From Deferribacteraceae bacterium (GTDB lineage: Bacteria > Chrysiogenota > Deferribacteres > Deferribacterales > JAISNW01): a DNA stretch of 14,063 bases. Positions 6,206-13,177 of the stretch are shown here, piece by piece. The stretch lies in assembly GCA_031278965.1 (NCBI GenBank), contig JAITJJ010000111.1, forward strand, positions 1 to 14,063, written 5' to 3'. The first letter of the stretch is position 1, and each line of letters opens with the position of its first letter. A program made the position numbers and the translations under genes. The notes beneath the pieces were generated by a model, which saw nothing but the letters and a program-made list of their open reading frames with translations, did no database searches and had not been told where the DNA came from.

Positions 6206-9200
6206 TAAAATTCAAGTTTTCCGGCAAGTTGCTCAAGGATCTTAAAACGCCGCAAAGCGTTCTTGCTCGCACTTTCCGCAAGCTCCGGATATATATCCGG
6301 CAGCTGTTTTTTTGTGATGCGGAAACGGTTTTCCCCATTCATAAACTCCTCTATAGCCCCCGATACTTTCTTTGTATCAAGTTGAAGCGGGTTTTTCCCT
6401 TCATCAATAAGGCGCGGATCAAAACGGTAAAGCGTCCAATACCCGCTCTGAACTGCTTTGCGCTGCTCTTCAACCCCGTGTGCCATATCTATCCCATGGG
6501 CGATGCAGTGGCTGTAAGCTATTATCAGAGAGGGACCGTGATAATTCTCCGCCTCTATAAACGCTTTTATGCATTGGGCGGGGTTGGAGAGGGAAACGTG
6601 GGCGACATACACCCGCCCATATGTCATAGCGATCATGCCGAGGTCTTTTTTCTCAAGGCGTTTGCCTATGGATGCAAATTTGGCGTTAGCGCCCATAGGG
6701 GTGGATTTGGATGACTGTCCGCCGGTATTTGAGTAAACCTCCGTATCAAGCACCAGAATATTGACATTTTCTCCGGAAGCTATCACGTGATCTAAACCGC
6801 CGTAGCCTATATCGTAAGCCCAACCGTCTCCGCCGAGGATCCAGACGCTTTTTTTTATCAGATGATCCGCAACGGATAAAAAGTTATCCGCCCCGATCAC
6901 CGCCGCCTTCTCCTTTATCTTTTCCAGATCCGCCCTTGAGCATTCTATGGTTTCCTCATCCGTTCCGTCCTCTGCGAGAAGGTGTTCGGCAATCCCCGAT
7001 AGATCTCCAAGTTTCGGCAGAATTGCGGACAGCTCTTCTGCGGCGGTTTTTCGCTGATGATCCGCTGCAAGCCTCATCCCCAAGCCGAATTCCGCGTTAT
7101 CTTCAAAGAGGGAGTTGCTCCAAGCGGGACCTCTTCCGTCCTCCCTCACGGTATAAGGGGTGGTGGGGAGGTTCCCGCCGTATATGGATGAACACCCCGT
7201 AGCGTTGGCAACTATGAGGCGGTCTCCGAAAAGCTGTGCCAATAGCCGCACATACGGGGTTTCGCCGCAGCCCGCGCAGGCTCCGGAAAATTCAAAGAGG
7301 TGCGGGGCATGTTCTATCCCCTTTATATTACTCTTTGGAAATTTTGCGTGCGGTAGGGTGAGAAAGAAGTCAAAATTTTCCGCCTCCGCTTCTTTTAACG
7401 GCGGTTGAGGAGAGAGCACAAGAGCTTTCCTGCTCCTGTCAATCTTATCCGTTGCGGGGCATGAATTGACGCAGGCTGAACACCCCGTGCAATCTTCCGG
7501 CGCTATCTGAACAGTGAATTTCTGCCCATCTTTGGTGTCGGAGCTTTTAAAAGCGGCGGGGGCACCGTCCAAAAGAGGCGCGGGGTAGGTTTTAATCCTG
7601 ATTGCCGCGTGGGGGCATACAAAAGAGCAGATAGCGCACTGGGTGCAGAGCTCTTTATCCCAAACAGGTATATTTACGGCAATGTTCCGCTTTTCATAGC
7701 GAGTGGTGCCCGTGGTCCATGTTCCGTCAAGGGGGAGCTCCGATACTTTTATCCGCTCCCCTTCCCCCGCAATAAGGGTTGCTATAGTATTGCGGACAAG
7801 TTCCGGCGCGCCCTCCGCTCTGCTGCAACGGTTATCTATCTTGAATTCAGACGGGTAATTCTCTGTTTTGGGGTATATAACCTCATAAAGTTTTTCAAAC
7901 CCTTCCTCGCTCGCGGCAATATTCATCTCAACGGTTTTTTCGCCGTATTTCCCGTAGGTCTTTTTTATCGCCTTTATCATAGCGGCTTTGGCATTTTCTA
8001 TCGGGATAACCTTGCTTATCTTAAAGAACGCCGCCTGAAGGATCATATTTATCCGCCCTCCAAGCCCGATTCGCTCCCCAATCTCCACTGCGTCTATCAC
8101 ATAAAAGCGCGCAAGTGACTTTATCAGTTGCCCTTTAACCCAATCGGGGAGTTTGCCCCACACCTCGTCTTTGGAATAAGGGCTGTTTAGAAGGAACACT
8201 CCGCCAATTTTAAGATTTGACAATATATCGTAGTGCTCCAGAAATGTGAAATTGTGGCAGGCGATAAAATCCGCGCTCTGAATAAGGTAGGAACTCTTTA
8301 TCAATTTATCGGAGAAGCGAACATGGCTTGTGGTGAGGGAACCGGATTTTTTAGAATCATAAACAAAGTATGCCTGAACTTTTTTGTCGGACTCCCCACA
8401 TACTATCTTTGCAGTATTCTTGTTCGCCCCCACCGTGCCGTCTGAACCGAGACCGCAGAAGAGGGCGTTATAAACCCCGCTCTGATCCGTAATAAAAGTT
8501 TTATCCCAAGTCAGACTCCGTTTTGTGAGATCATCCTCTATCCCAACGGAAAAGCTGCTTATCGGTTTTGCGCTCCGCATATTGTCAAAAACAGCTTTTA
8601 CCATGGCGGGGGTGAAATCCTTTGAACCTAAGCCGAACCGCCCGCCGAACACTTTAATCGGGAGCTCCGCTTCCCCGATAGCGGCGCGCACTGTCTGATA
8701 AAACGGTTCGCCGAAACTTGACGGTTCTTTGGTGCGGTCAAGAACGGACAATTTTTTAACGGTTTTGGGGAGGGCATTTATAAAATCATCCGCGGGAAAC
8801 GGCATAAAGAGACGCACTTTTAGAAGCCCGTATTTTTCTTTGCGGCTATTAAGCTCCGCAACCGCCTCTTCCGCCGTATCGGCACCGGAACCCAGCAGCG
8901 TGATAACATATTCCGCATCCGGGGCACCTATATATTCAACGGTTTTATAGCTTCTCCCCGTTAAAGCAGCAAACTTTTTCATCTCCTGACGGGTAATCTC
9001 CGCCGCTTCATCGTAGAGGAGATTCGCCCGCTCGCGTCCTTGAAAGAACACATCGGGGTTTTGGGACGTTCCCTTTATAGTCGGACGGTCGGGAGAGAGC
9101 CCGCGCTGACGGTGCGCCCGAACAAGATCATCGTTTATCATAAAACGCATATCGTCAAAGGTAAGCTCTTCCACCATCGCCATCTCGTGAGAGGTTCTGA

Positions 9201-9723
9201 AGCCGTCAAAGAAGTGGAGCACCGGTATTCGGGAGCGGAGAGTGACGTTTTGGGCAATCAGGGAGAAATCCATCACTTCCTGCGGATTGTTGGAAGCGAG
9301 GAAGATCCACCCTGTGCCGCGGCACGCCATAACATCGGAATGATCGCCGAATATGGAAAGCGCATGAGTTGCCACAGCCCGCGCGCTTACATGAAAAACA
9401 GTAGGGGTGCACTCCCCCGCGATCTTATACATATTGGGAATCATAAGAAGAAGCCCTTGGGAGGCGGTAAAGGTGGTGGTGAGGCTGCCTAATGAGAGGG
9501 CGCCGTGAACCGCCCCCGCCGCCCCCCCCTCGGACTGGAGTTCTGAAACCACCGGCACCACGCCCCAGATGTTCTTTTCGCCCCGTGCGGATTTTTCATC
9601 CGCCAACTCCCCCATAACTGAAGATGGGGTAATCGGATATATAGCGATAACTTCATTTACCGCGTGGGCAACGTGGGCGCAGGCGGTATTCCCGTCTATA
9701 TTGACTATCTTCCTCTTTTTCAT
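6205..9723 (-). CDS. nifJ: Pyruvate:ferredoxin (flavodoxin) oxidoreductase, single-chain type
   Basis: A 1172-residue full-length enzyme of the homodimeric type. It catalyses pyruvate + CoA + oxidised ferredoxin to acetyl-CoA + CO2 + reduced ferredoxin in the cytoplasm. Visible landmarks are the N-terminal pyrimidine-binding region with YPITPSS (30-35) and TASQGLLLMIPNMYKIAGE (86-104), and ARAVATHALSIFGDHSDVM (114-132). Two 4Fe-4S ferredoxin motifs follow: C693, C696, C699, C703 and C745, C748, C751, C755. The proximal-cluster cysteines are at C816, C819, C844 and C1073, and the thiamine diphosphate motif GGDGWAYDIGYGGLDH starts near 964. All twelve cluster cysteines are present, so it should be functional. 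The usual partner is a ferredoxin or flavodoxin; none lies in the window. It has its own promoter at 9780-9809 and a leader of about 50 bases, and heads the four-gene operon. Confidence 0.97.
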   Translation of the reverse strand: MKKRKIVNIDGNTACAHVAHAVNEVIAIYPITPSSVMGELADEKSARGEKNIWGVVPVVSELQSEGGAAGAVHGALSLGSLTTTFTASQGLLLMIPNMYKIAGECTPTVFHVSARAVATHALSIFGDHSDVMACRGTGWIFLASNNPQEVMDFSLIAQNVTLRSRIPVLHFFDGFRTSHEMAMVEELTFDDMRFMINDDLVRAHRQRGLSPDRPTIKGTSQNPDVFFQGRERANLLYDEAAEITRQEMKKFAALTGRSYKTVEYIGAPDAEYVITLLGSGADTAEEAVAELNSRKEKYGLLKVRLFMPFPADDFINALPKTVKKLSVLDRTKEPSSFGEPFYQTVRAAIGEAELPIKVFGGRFGLGSKDFTPAMVKAVFDNMRSAKPISSFSVGIEDDLTKRSLTWDKTFITDQSGVYNALFCGLGSDGTVGANKNTAKIVCGESDKKVQAYFVYDSKKSGSLTTSHVRFSDKLIKSSYLIQSADFIACHNFTFLEHYDILSNLKIGGVFLLNSPYSKDEVWGKLPDWVKGQLIKSLARFYVIDAVEIGERIGLGGRINMILQAAFFKISKVIPIENAKAAMIKAIKKTYGKYGEKTVEMNIAASEEGFEKLYEVIYPKTENYPSEFKIDNRCSRAEGAPELVRNTIATLIAGEGERIKVSELPLDGTWTTGTTRYEKRNIAVNIPVWDKELCTQCAICSFVCPHAAIRIKTYPAPLLDGAPAAFKSSDTKDGQKFTVQIAPEDCTGCSACVNSCPATDKIDRSRKALVLSPQPPLKEAEAENFDFFLTLPHAKFPKSNIKGIEHAPHLFEFSGACAGCGETPYVRLLAQLFGDRLIVANATGCSSIYGGNLPTTPYTVREDGRGPAWSNSLFEDNAEFGLGMRLAADHQRKTAAEELSAILPKLGDLSGIAEHLLAEDGTDEETIECSRADLEKIKEKAAVIGADNFLSVADHLIKKSVWILGGDGWAYDIGYGGLDHVIASGENVNILVLDTEVYSNTGGQSSKSTPMGANAKFASIGKRLEKKDLGMIAMTYGRVYVAHVSLSNPAQCIKAFIEAENYHGPSLIIAYSHCIAHGIDMAHGVEEQRKAVQSGYWTLYRFDPRLIDEGKNPLQLDTKKVSGAIEEFMNGENRFRITKKQLPDIYPELAESASKNALRRFKILEQLAGKLEF

Positions 9724-9779
9724 TCAACTTTCCATCTCTTTTTTAATCGAAATCAAATCCGATACATAAATCAGGGGGT

Positions 9780-9809
9780 ATTTTAATGTGTTAAAGAGGG
9801 CAATGTCAA
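9780..9809 (-). promoter_or_regulatory. Sigma70-type promoter of nifJ operon
   Basis: On the - strand, TTGACA (9809-9804) and TAAAAT (9785-9780) are separated by 18 bases. Transcription should start near 9773, giving an untranslated leader of about 50 bases before the ATG at 9723. The Shine-Dalgarno match upstream of that ATG is weak (GGAAAG). Confidence 0.65.
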
Positions 9810-9863
9810 ATGAAAAAAGTTTTGCTACGGCAAACCTATCATAACCTAAAAAAATTCCAGCAG

Positions 9864-9885
9864 TGTAAAGCATTTTCTGTAAAGC
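9864..9885. repeat. Pair of direct repeats TGTAAAGC upstream of nifJ promoter
   Basis: TGTAAAGC occurs at 9864-9871 and again at 9878-9885, 14 bases start to start, about 55-75 bases upstream of the nifJ -35 box. A third partial copy (TGTAAAAC) lies near 9954. Such spacing could serve an activator, but no known site consensus is recognised, and two 8-base copies in an AT-rich spacer may be chance. Confidence 0.3.
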
Positions 9886-10099
9886 GGTTTTTCTCTCCCA
9901 AGCATGTTAATGTTCCCAAAAATTAAGCCGCCGAAAAAATATTCTTTTTTAGTGTAAAACAAAAGTTGTCATTGTAGCTTTTTCTTAAAGATAACATAGA
10001 GTTCCCCGCATATTTGCCCTCAATTGCGTATCGGCATTGTCCGTTTCTTGGTGATTTTTATTGCCGCCGAATATAACGCTTTCCTCAAAGATTTCTCTG

Positions 10100-10189
10100 C
10101 TGGAAACACTCTGGCTCCGGAGGTTTTCCAGAACCGCGCTTTTGCCGCTGAAAGCGGCAAAAGCACAGAGTGTCAAAAAAGCCGGTTCT
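10100..10189. repeat. Inverted-repeat cluster with perfect 12-bp hairpin and possible pseudoknot
   Basis: The core is a perfect 12-bp inverted repeat, GCTTTTGCCGCT (10138-10149) and AGCGGCAAAAGC (10153-10164), with a 3-base loop. Around it are three more perfect pairs: ACACTCTG 10106-10113 with CAGAGTGT 10166-10173; AGAACCG 10130-10136 with CGGTTCT 10183-10189; and CTGGAAA 10100-10106 with TTTCCAG 10125-10131. The palindrome CTCCGGAG lies at 10115-10122. The first two of these pairs cross each other, so both together make a pseudoknot; the third competes with both. No T tract follows the hairpin on either strand, so it is not an ordinary terminator. It may be a structured RNA, a REP-like element or a regulatory DNA site. 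Confidence 0.75.
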
Positions 10190-10290
10190 AAGGTAATATT
10201 TTTAAACAGATGTTGAACTCTAATAACGCCAATCCTGAACCACCTCGATTTATAAGGACAATCCATAAGAGTTAAAGCTCTTTCTTGCCC

Positions 10291-10315
10291 AAAAATGCCA
10301 AGCTGTTGGCATTTT
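10291..10315 (-). terminator. Intrinsic terminator of the glucan operon
   Basis: On the - strand, downstream of the GH57 stop, a perfect 10-bp stem (AAAATGCCAA / TTGGCATTTT, 10292-10301 with 10306-10315, 4-base loop) ends in a run of five T. A second hairpin just before it in the direction of transcription (CCCTCC 10316-10321 / GGAGGG 10325-10330, extendable by A-T and G-T pairs to 10333) may strengthen the stop. Confidence 0.75.
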
Positions 10316-10357
10316 CCCTCCGAGGGAGGGGAATTTTAAAACTGCCCTCTTTCAAAG

Positions 10358-11845
10358 CTACCTTTTTACCGTAGTCCTCTTAGGAGGAACGGTTTCCTTT
10401 TTAGCCGCCTTGGCGGGTGCAGATTTGGCAGGCGCTCTTGGTTCAACTGCCTTGCCGGCTGTTGTTTTAGTCGCGGCCTTTGCAGGAGCGGCTTTGGCGG
10501 ATGTTTTGGCGGTTTCCGTCTTAACGGGGGATTTGGCCGCCTTTACAACGGTATTTTTTACTTCTTTTTTAGCGGCAAGCGCCTTAGTTCTCTTTACCGG
10601 AGCCGCAAGTTCTTCTTCCTCTTCCAAAAGCACGCTTACGGGGGTTGCAAACTTTGCGCTCTTCCCCTCTAAATTTGCTTTTATGCGCAATTCAAAATCC
10701 CCCATTACGTTCATATAGTTGATATAAGCATCATAGGGGGTGCCATACGGATTAAAATATTTATGCACTTCTCCGTCCGAAAACCATTTGGTGCACATAT
10801 AGTAAAAGTGGTCAGAGGTTTGTAGCCTTCCCCAAATTTTGTAAATTTCAGGATTATCGGTCTTTAAAACTCCCTCTTCCAAACGGTAAACGGTCTCAAG
10901 GGCATCGCGCTGCATATCGTTTCCCATCCAAGCGGTCAGATCCCGTTCCACATCAGCCCAAGACATAGAGTTTGTGACATTAAGCTCCGCAACGGGCTTA
11001 AACTTTTTCACAACCTCGCTTGGGGTAAGAAACGAAATCCCTTTTTTTGCAAAGAGTGCGGCGGGAAGAGCTTCAATGAATTCAAATATCCCCGAATCCG
11101 CCCACTGGTGCTCTCCAAAGGTTTCATAATCCATATATAGGTTTACTACATCCCCGTCTGAATTGACCACCCAGTTGGCAAACTTATCGGCGGTGAGCGG
11201 ATATTCCCCCCAACTCTTGTTGGAAAAACGAAAAGCTATATCGTCGGAGAGTTGATAGTTTCTTAGGAGGAGCTTTGTTTTTGCCCCCACCGGCGAGTAG
11301 ACATAGTTTGGAGAGCGCCACCCAAGTATATGATCCGCCCCTTCCAGCAAAACCGCCTCATAGCCTAGCTCTGAGGCCGCCACCGCCAGATCGTTATTGT
11401 ATACAAGCTCCGTGTTTCTAAAAACTTTAGGCTTAACTCCGAAAAATTTCCCTATCTTCTCGTCATGGAGCGCTACTTGCCGCTTAAACTCTTTTTTGGA
11501 GTATAGAAAAGCAAGGGAGTGATTATCGGTTTCCGTAAGAAGTTCCACAGAACCGGTTTTAACAAGCTCTTGAAAGCTGGCAAGAACCTCCGGCGCATAA
11601 GCCGTGAATTGATCAAGAGCGTTGCCGGTTATGGAAAAAGCCACCTTAAACTTCCCCTTGTATTTATTGATAAGTTTAAGCAAAAGCGAATTCATGGGGA
11701 GATAGCACTTATTGGCAATTTTGGATATAATCGAGCGGTTTGCGTCAATATCCTCATAGAACGGGCTTTCACCTATTTCAAAGAAATTATAGTGTCTGAG
11801 CCGATAAGGCTGATGCACTTGAAAATAAAAGCTAATGTTTGGCAT
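10358..11845 (-). CDS. GH57 family alpha-glucan enzyme with Lys/Ala-rich C-terminal tail
   Basis: A 495-residue protein. Residues 1 to about 400 form a GH57 catalytic domain (retaining alpha-amylase / 4-alpha-glucanotransferase class) with HQP at 11-13, the nucleophile motif FRNTELVY (E146) and the acid/base motif MDYETFGEH (D239). Both catalytic residues are present. There is no signal peptide, so it should act in the cytoplasm on alpha-1,4-glucan such as glycogen. GH57 members also include branching enzymes, so the exact reaction is open. After a short acidic run (LLEEEEEL, about 406-413), residues 415-495 form a low-complexity tail with about 19 Lys, 4 Arg and only 4 acidic residues, with repeated AKAA/PAK units like histone H1. 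The start is well set: AGGAGG (11856-11851) lies six bases from the ATG and overlaps the stop of the preceding gene. It is the last gene of the operon. Confidence 0.93.
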   Translation of the reverse strand: MPNISFYFQVHQPYRLRHYNFFEIGESPFYEDIDANRSIISKIANKCYLPMNSLLLKLINKYKGKFKVAFSITGNALDQFTAYAPEVLASFQELVKTGSVELLTETDNHSLAFLYSKKEFKRQVALHDEKIGKFFGVKPKVFRNTELVYNNDLAVAASELGYEAVLLEGADHILGWRSPNYVYSPVGAKTKLLLRNYQLSDDIAFRFSNKSWGEYPLTADKFANWVVNSDGDVVNLYMDYETFGEHQWADSGIFEFIEALPAALFAKKGISFLTPSEVVKKFKPVAELNVTNSMSWADVERDLTAWMGNDMQRDALETVYRLEEGVLKTDNPEIYKIWGRLQTSDHFYYMCTKWFSDGEVHKYFNPYGTPYDAYINYMNVMGDFELRIKANLEGKSAKFATPVSVLLEEEEELAAPVKRTKALAAKKEVKNTVVKAAKSPVKTETAKTSAKAAPAKAATKTTAGKAVEPRAPAKSAPAKAAKKETVPPKRTTVKR

Positions 11846-11854
11846 TGTAACCTC

Positions 11855-13177
11855 CTATACAGTCTGAGAGTAAATGTCATTCAGGTGCTGTGCAGCATTT
11901 TCCCATTTGATGCTCTTCAAATCCTGCTGGCATCTTTTAACAACCTCGGCGGCAAGCACCGGATAGCTAAGGATAGCGCAAATTTTATTCGCCATCTCTT
12001 TAACGTCCCAAAAGTCAACTTTTAAAGCCCCGTGTAAAACTTCGGAAACACCTGATTGGCGGGAAATAAGGACAGGGACGTCGCTTGTCATCGCCTCAAG
12101 GGGGGTAATCCCAAAAGGTTCCGACACACTCGGCATACAGTAAAGATCGCTCATGGCGTAGATTCGCTCTATATCCTGACGGTTCATAAATCCGGTAAAG
12201 TGGAAGTGATCGCCCATTCTAAGCTGGCCTACGCGCCGCACAATATTTAAGAGCATGTCGCCTGAACCGCCCATAACAAAACGGGTATTCGGGAGTTTAT
12301 CAAGAACCAGTCTTGCTGCTTCCACAAAGTATTCAGGTCCTTTCTGGAAGGTTATGCGTCCAAGGAATAAAACTAGCTTTTCGTCTTTAAAAAGTTCCGG
12401 CACCTTGAACTGTTTAGCAAAACTTGCTCTGGTAACGGCATTATGAACCACTTCAATCTTATTTTCATCAATACTGTAGTGTTTTACTATCAAGTTTTTA
12501 GTGTAATGGCTTACCGCCACGATCTTATCAGCTTTTGACAACCCTTCCCACTCTATGCGGGCAACTTGAGGATTCAGATTGTCGCCGCTGCGATCATACT
12601 CGAGGGAGTGGGCATGGGCGATTAAAGGTTTGCCCGTTACTTGCTTTGCCAAAACCCCCGCAGGATAGGTCATCCAGTCGTGAACATGGATAATATCATA
12701 CTCGTTTGCTAACTCTATGGCGATGGCGGCGGCGGCATAGCTAAAGCGGTAGACTTCGCTCATAAGGTCTTTGCCGTATCCCCCGCGAAGGTTAAGCACC
12801 GTTGAGGATGAGGAGTATTCACGCAGTTCGCTATACCTTTTGTCTTTCAAAAGCTGTTCAAGGTAATCCTCGTAGGTCTCCGGCGTGGCGTAAGGAGTAA
12901 GGGGAGAATCAACGTTTCTGATGTCAACATTTCTGCGCCAGAACTCTGTCAGAGAAGAGTGCAGTTTTTCTGAAACCTTTGTTACGTTTTGCCCCGAAGC
13001 TGAACGGAGCGTCAATCCTTTGGCGATACGTATCTTATCCGCACCTTCCACCTTAGGTTGAACAAAAATAATCTTTGTTCCTTTATGCGCAAGCGCCTTT
13101 GTCATATCGTAGCAAGCAGTTCCAAGACCGCCGCTTAGGTAGGGCGGAAATTCCCAGCCAAACATTAATATTCTCAT
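11855..13177 (-). CDS. GT4/glycogen-synthase-like glycosyltransferase
   Basis: A 440-residue GT-B fold glycosyltransferase. The N-terminus MRILMFGWEFPPYLSGGLGT carries the GGLG donor-loop motif (16-19) typical of glycogen/starch synthase-like enzymes. HVHDW lies at 164-168, a donor-site segment LVLFLGRITFQKG near 268, and the E-x7-E motif EPFGITPLE at E353-E361. It probably transfers glucose from a nucleotide sugar (UDP- or ADP-glucose) onto an alpha-1,4-glucan. It has no signal peptide and should be cytoplasmic. It lies between the debranching enzyme and GH57, a gene order known from several bacterial groups and usually annotated as glycogen synthase. Its ATG overlaps the debranching enzyme stop (TAATG), with GGAG seven bases upstream. 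An alternative is a role in another alpha-glucan or cell-envelope glucoside; the cluster favours glycogen-like polymer. Confidence 0.9.
   Translation of the reverse strand: MRILMFGWEFPPYLSGGLGTACYDMTKALAHKGTKIIFVQPKVEGADKIRIAKGLTLRSASGQNVTKVSEKLHSSLTEFWRRNVDIRNVDSPLTPYATPETYEDYLEQLLKDKRYSELREYSSSSTVLNLRGGYGKDLMSEVYRFSYAAAAIAIELANEYDIIHVHDWMTYPAGVLAKQVTGKPLIAHAHSLEYDRSGDNLNPQVARIEWEGLSKADKIVAVSHYTKNLIVKHYSIDENKIEVVHNAVTRASFAKQFKVPELFKDEKLVLFLGRITFQKGPEYFVEAARLVLDKLPNTRFVMGGSGDMLLNIVRRVGQLRMGDHFHFTGFMNRQDIERIYAMSDLYCMPSVSEPFGITPLEAMTSDVPVLISRQSGVSEVLHGALKVDFWDVKEMANKICAILSYPVLAAEVVKRCQQDLKSIKWENAAQHLNDIYSQTV

Larger units (their letters stand above)
9724..10357. other. 634-base interval without a convincing gene
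   Basis: This gap between nifJ and the GH57 gene holds, from left to right: the nifJ leader and promoter (to 9809), the TGTAAAGC repeats (9864-9885), an AT-only hairpin A6/T6 (9934-9950), the inverted-repeat cluster (10100-10189) and the tail-to-tail hairpins at 10291-10333. A 93-codon - strand frame (9985-10266) covers part of it, but I do not accept it as a gene: it has no ribosome binding site I can see, no recognisable domain, and its middle is the perfect DNA hairpin. Length and structure would suit a small RNA, a dispersed repeat or a decayed element. Confidence 0.6.

Noticed and set aside
7609..8118. 169-codon + strand frame opposite nifJ
   Set aside because: Shadow of the nifJ coding strand; the nifJ frame carries all the catalytic and iron-sulfur motifs.
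9934..9950. A6/T6 hairpin followed by T run as a terminator
   Set aside because: The stem is only A-T pairs and too weak for an intrinsic terminator, and no gene ends nearby.
9985..10266. 93-codon - strand frame that could be a small hypothetical gene
   Set aside because: It has no visible ribosome binding site, no recognisable domain, and its centre is a perfect 12-bp DNA hairpin within a dense inverted-repeat cluster. Better seen as non-coding until conservation says otherwise.
10410..10718. + strand frame with Ala/Val-rich hydrophobic sequence, resembling membrane segments
   Set aside because: It is the antisense reading of the Lys/Ala-rich GH57 tail; low-complexity codons produce false hydrophobic stretches on the other strand.
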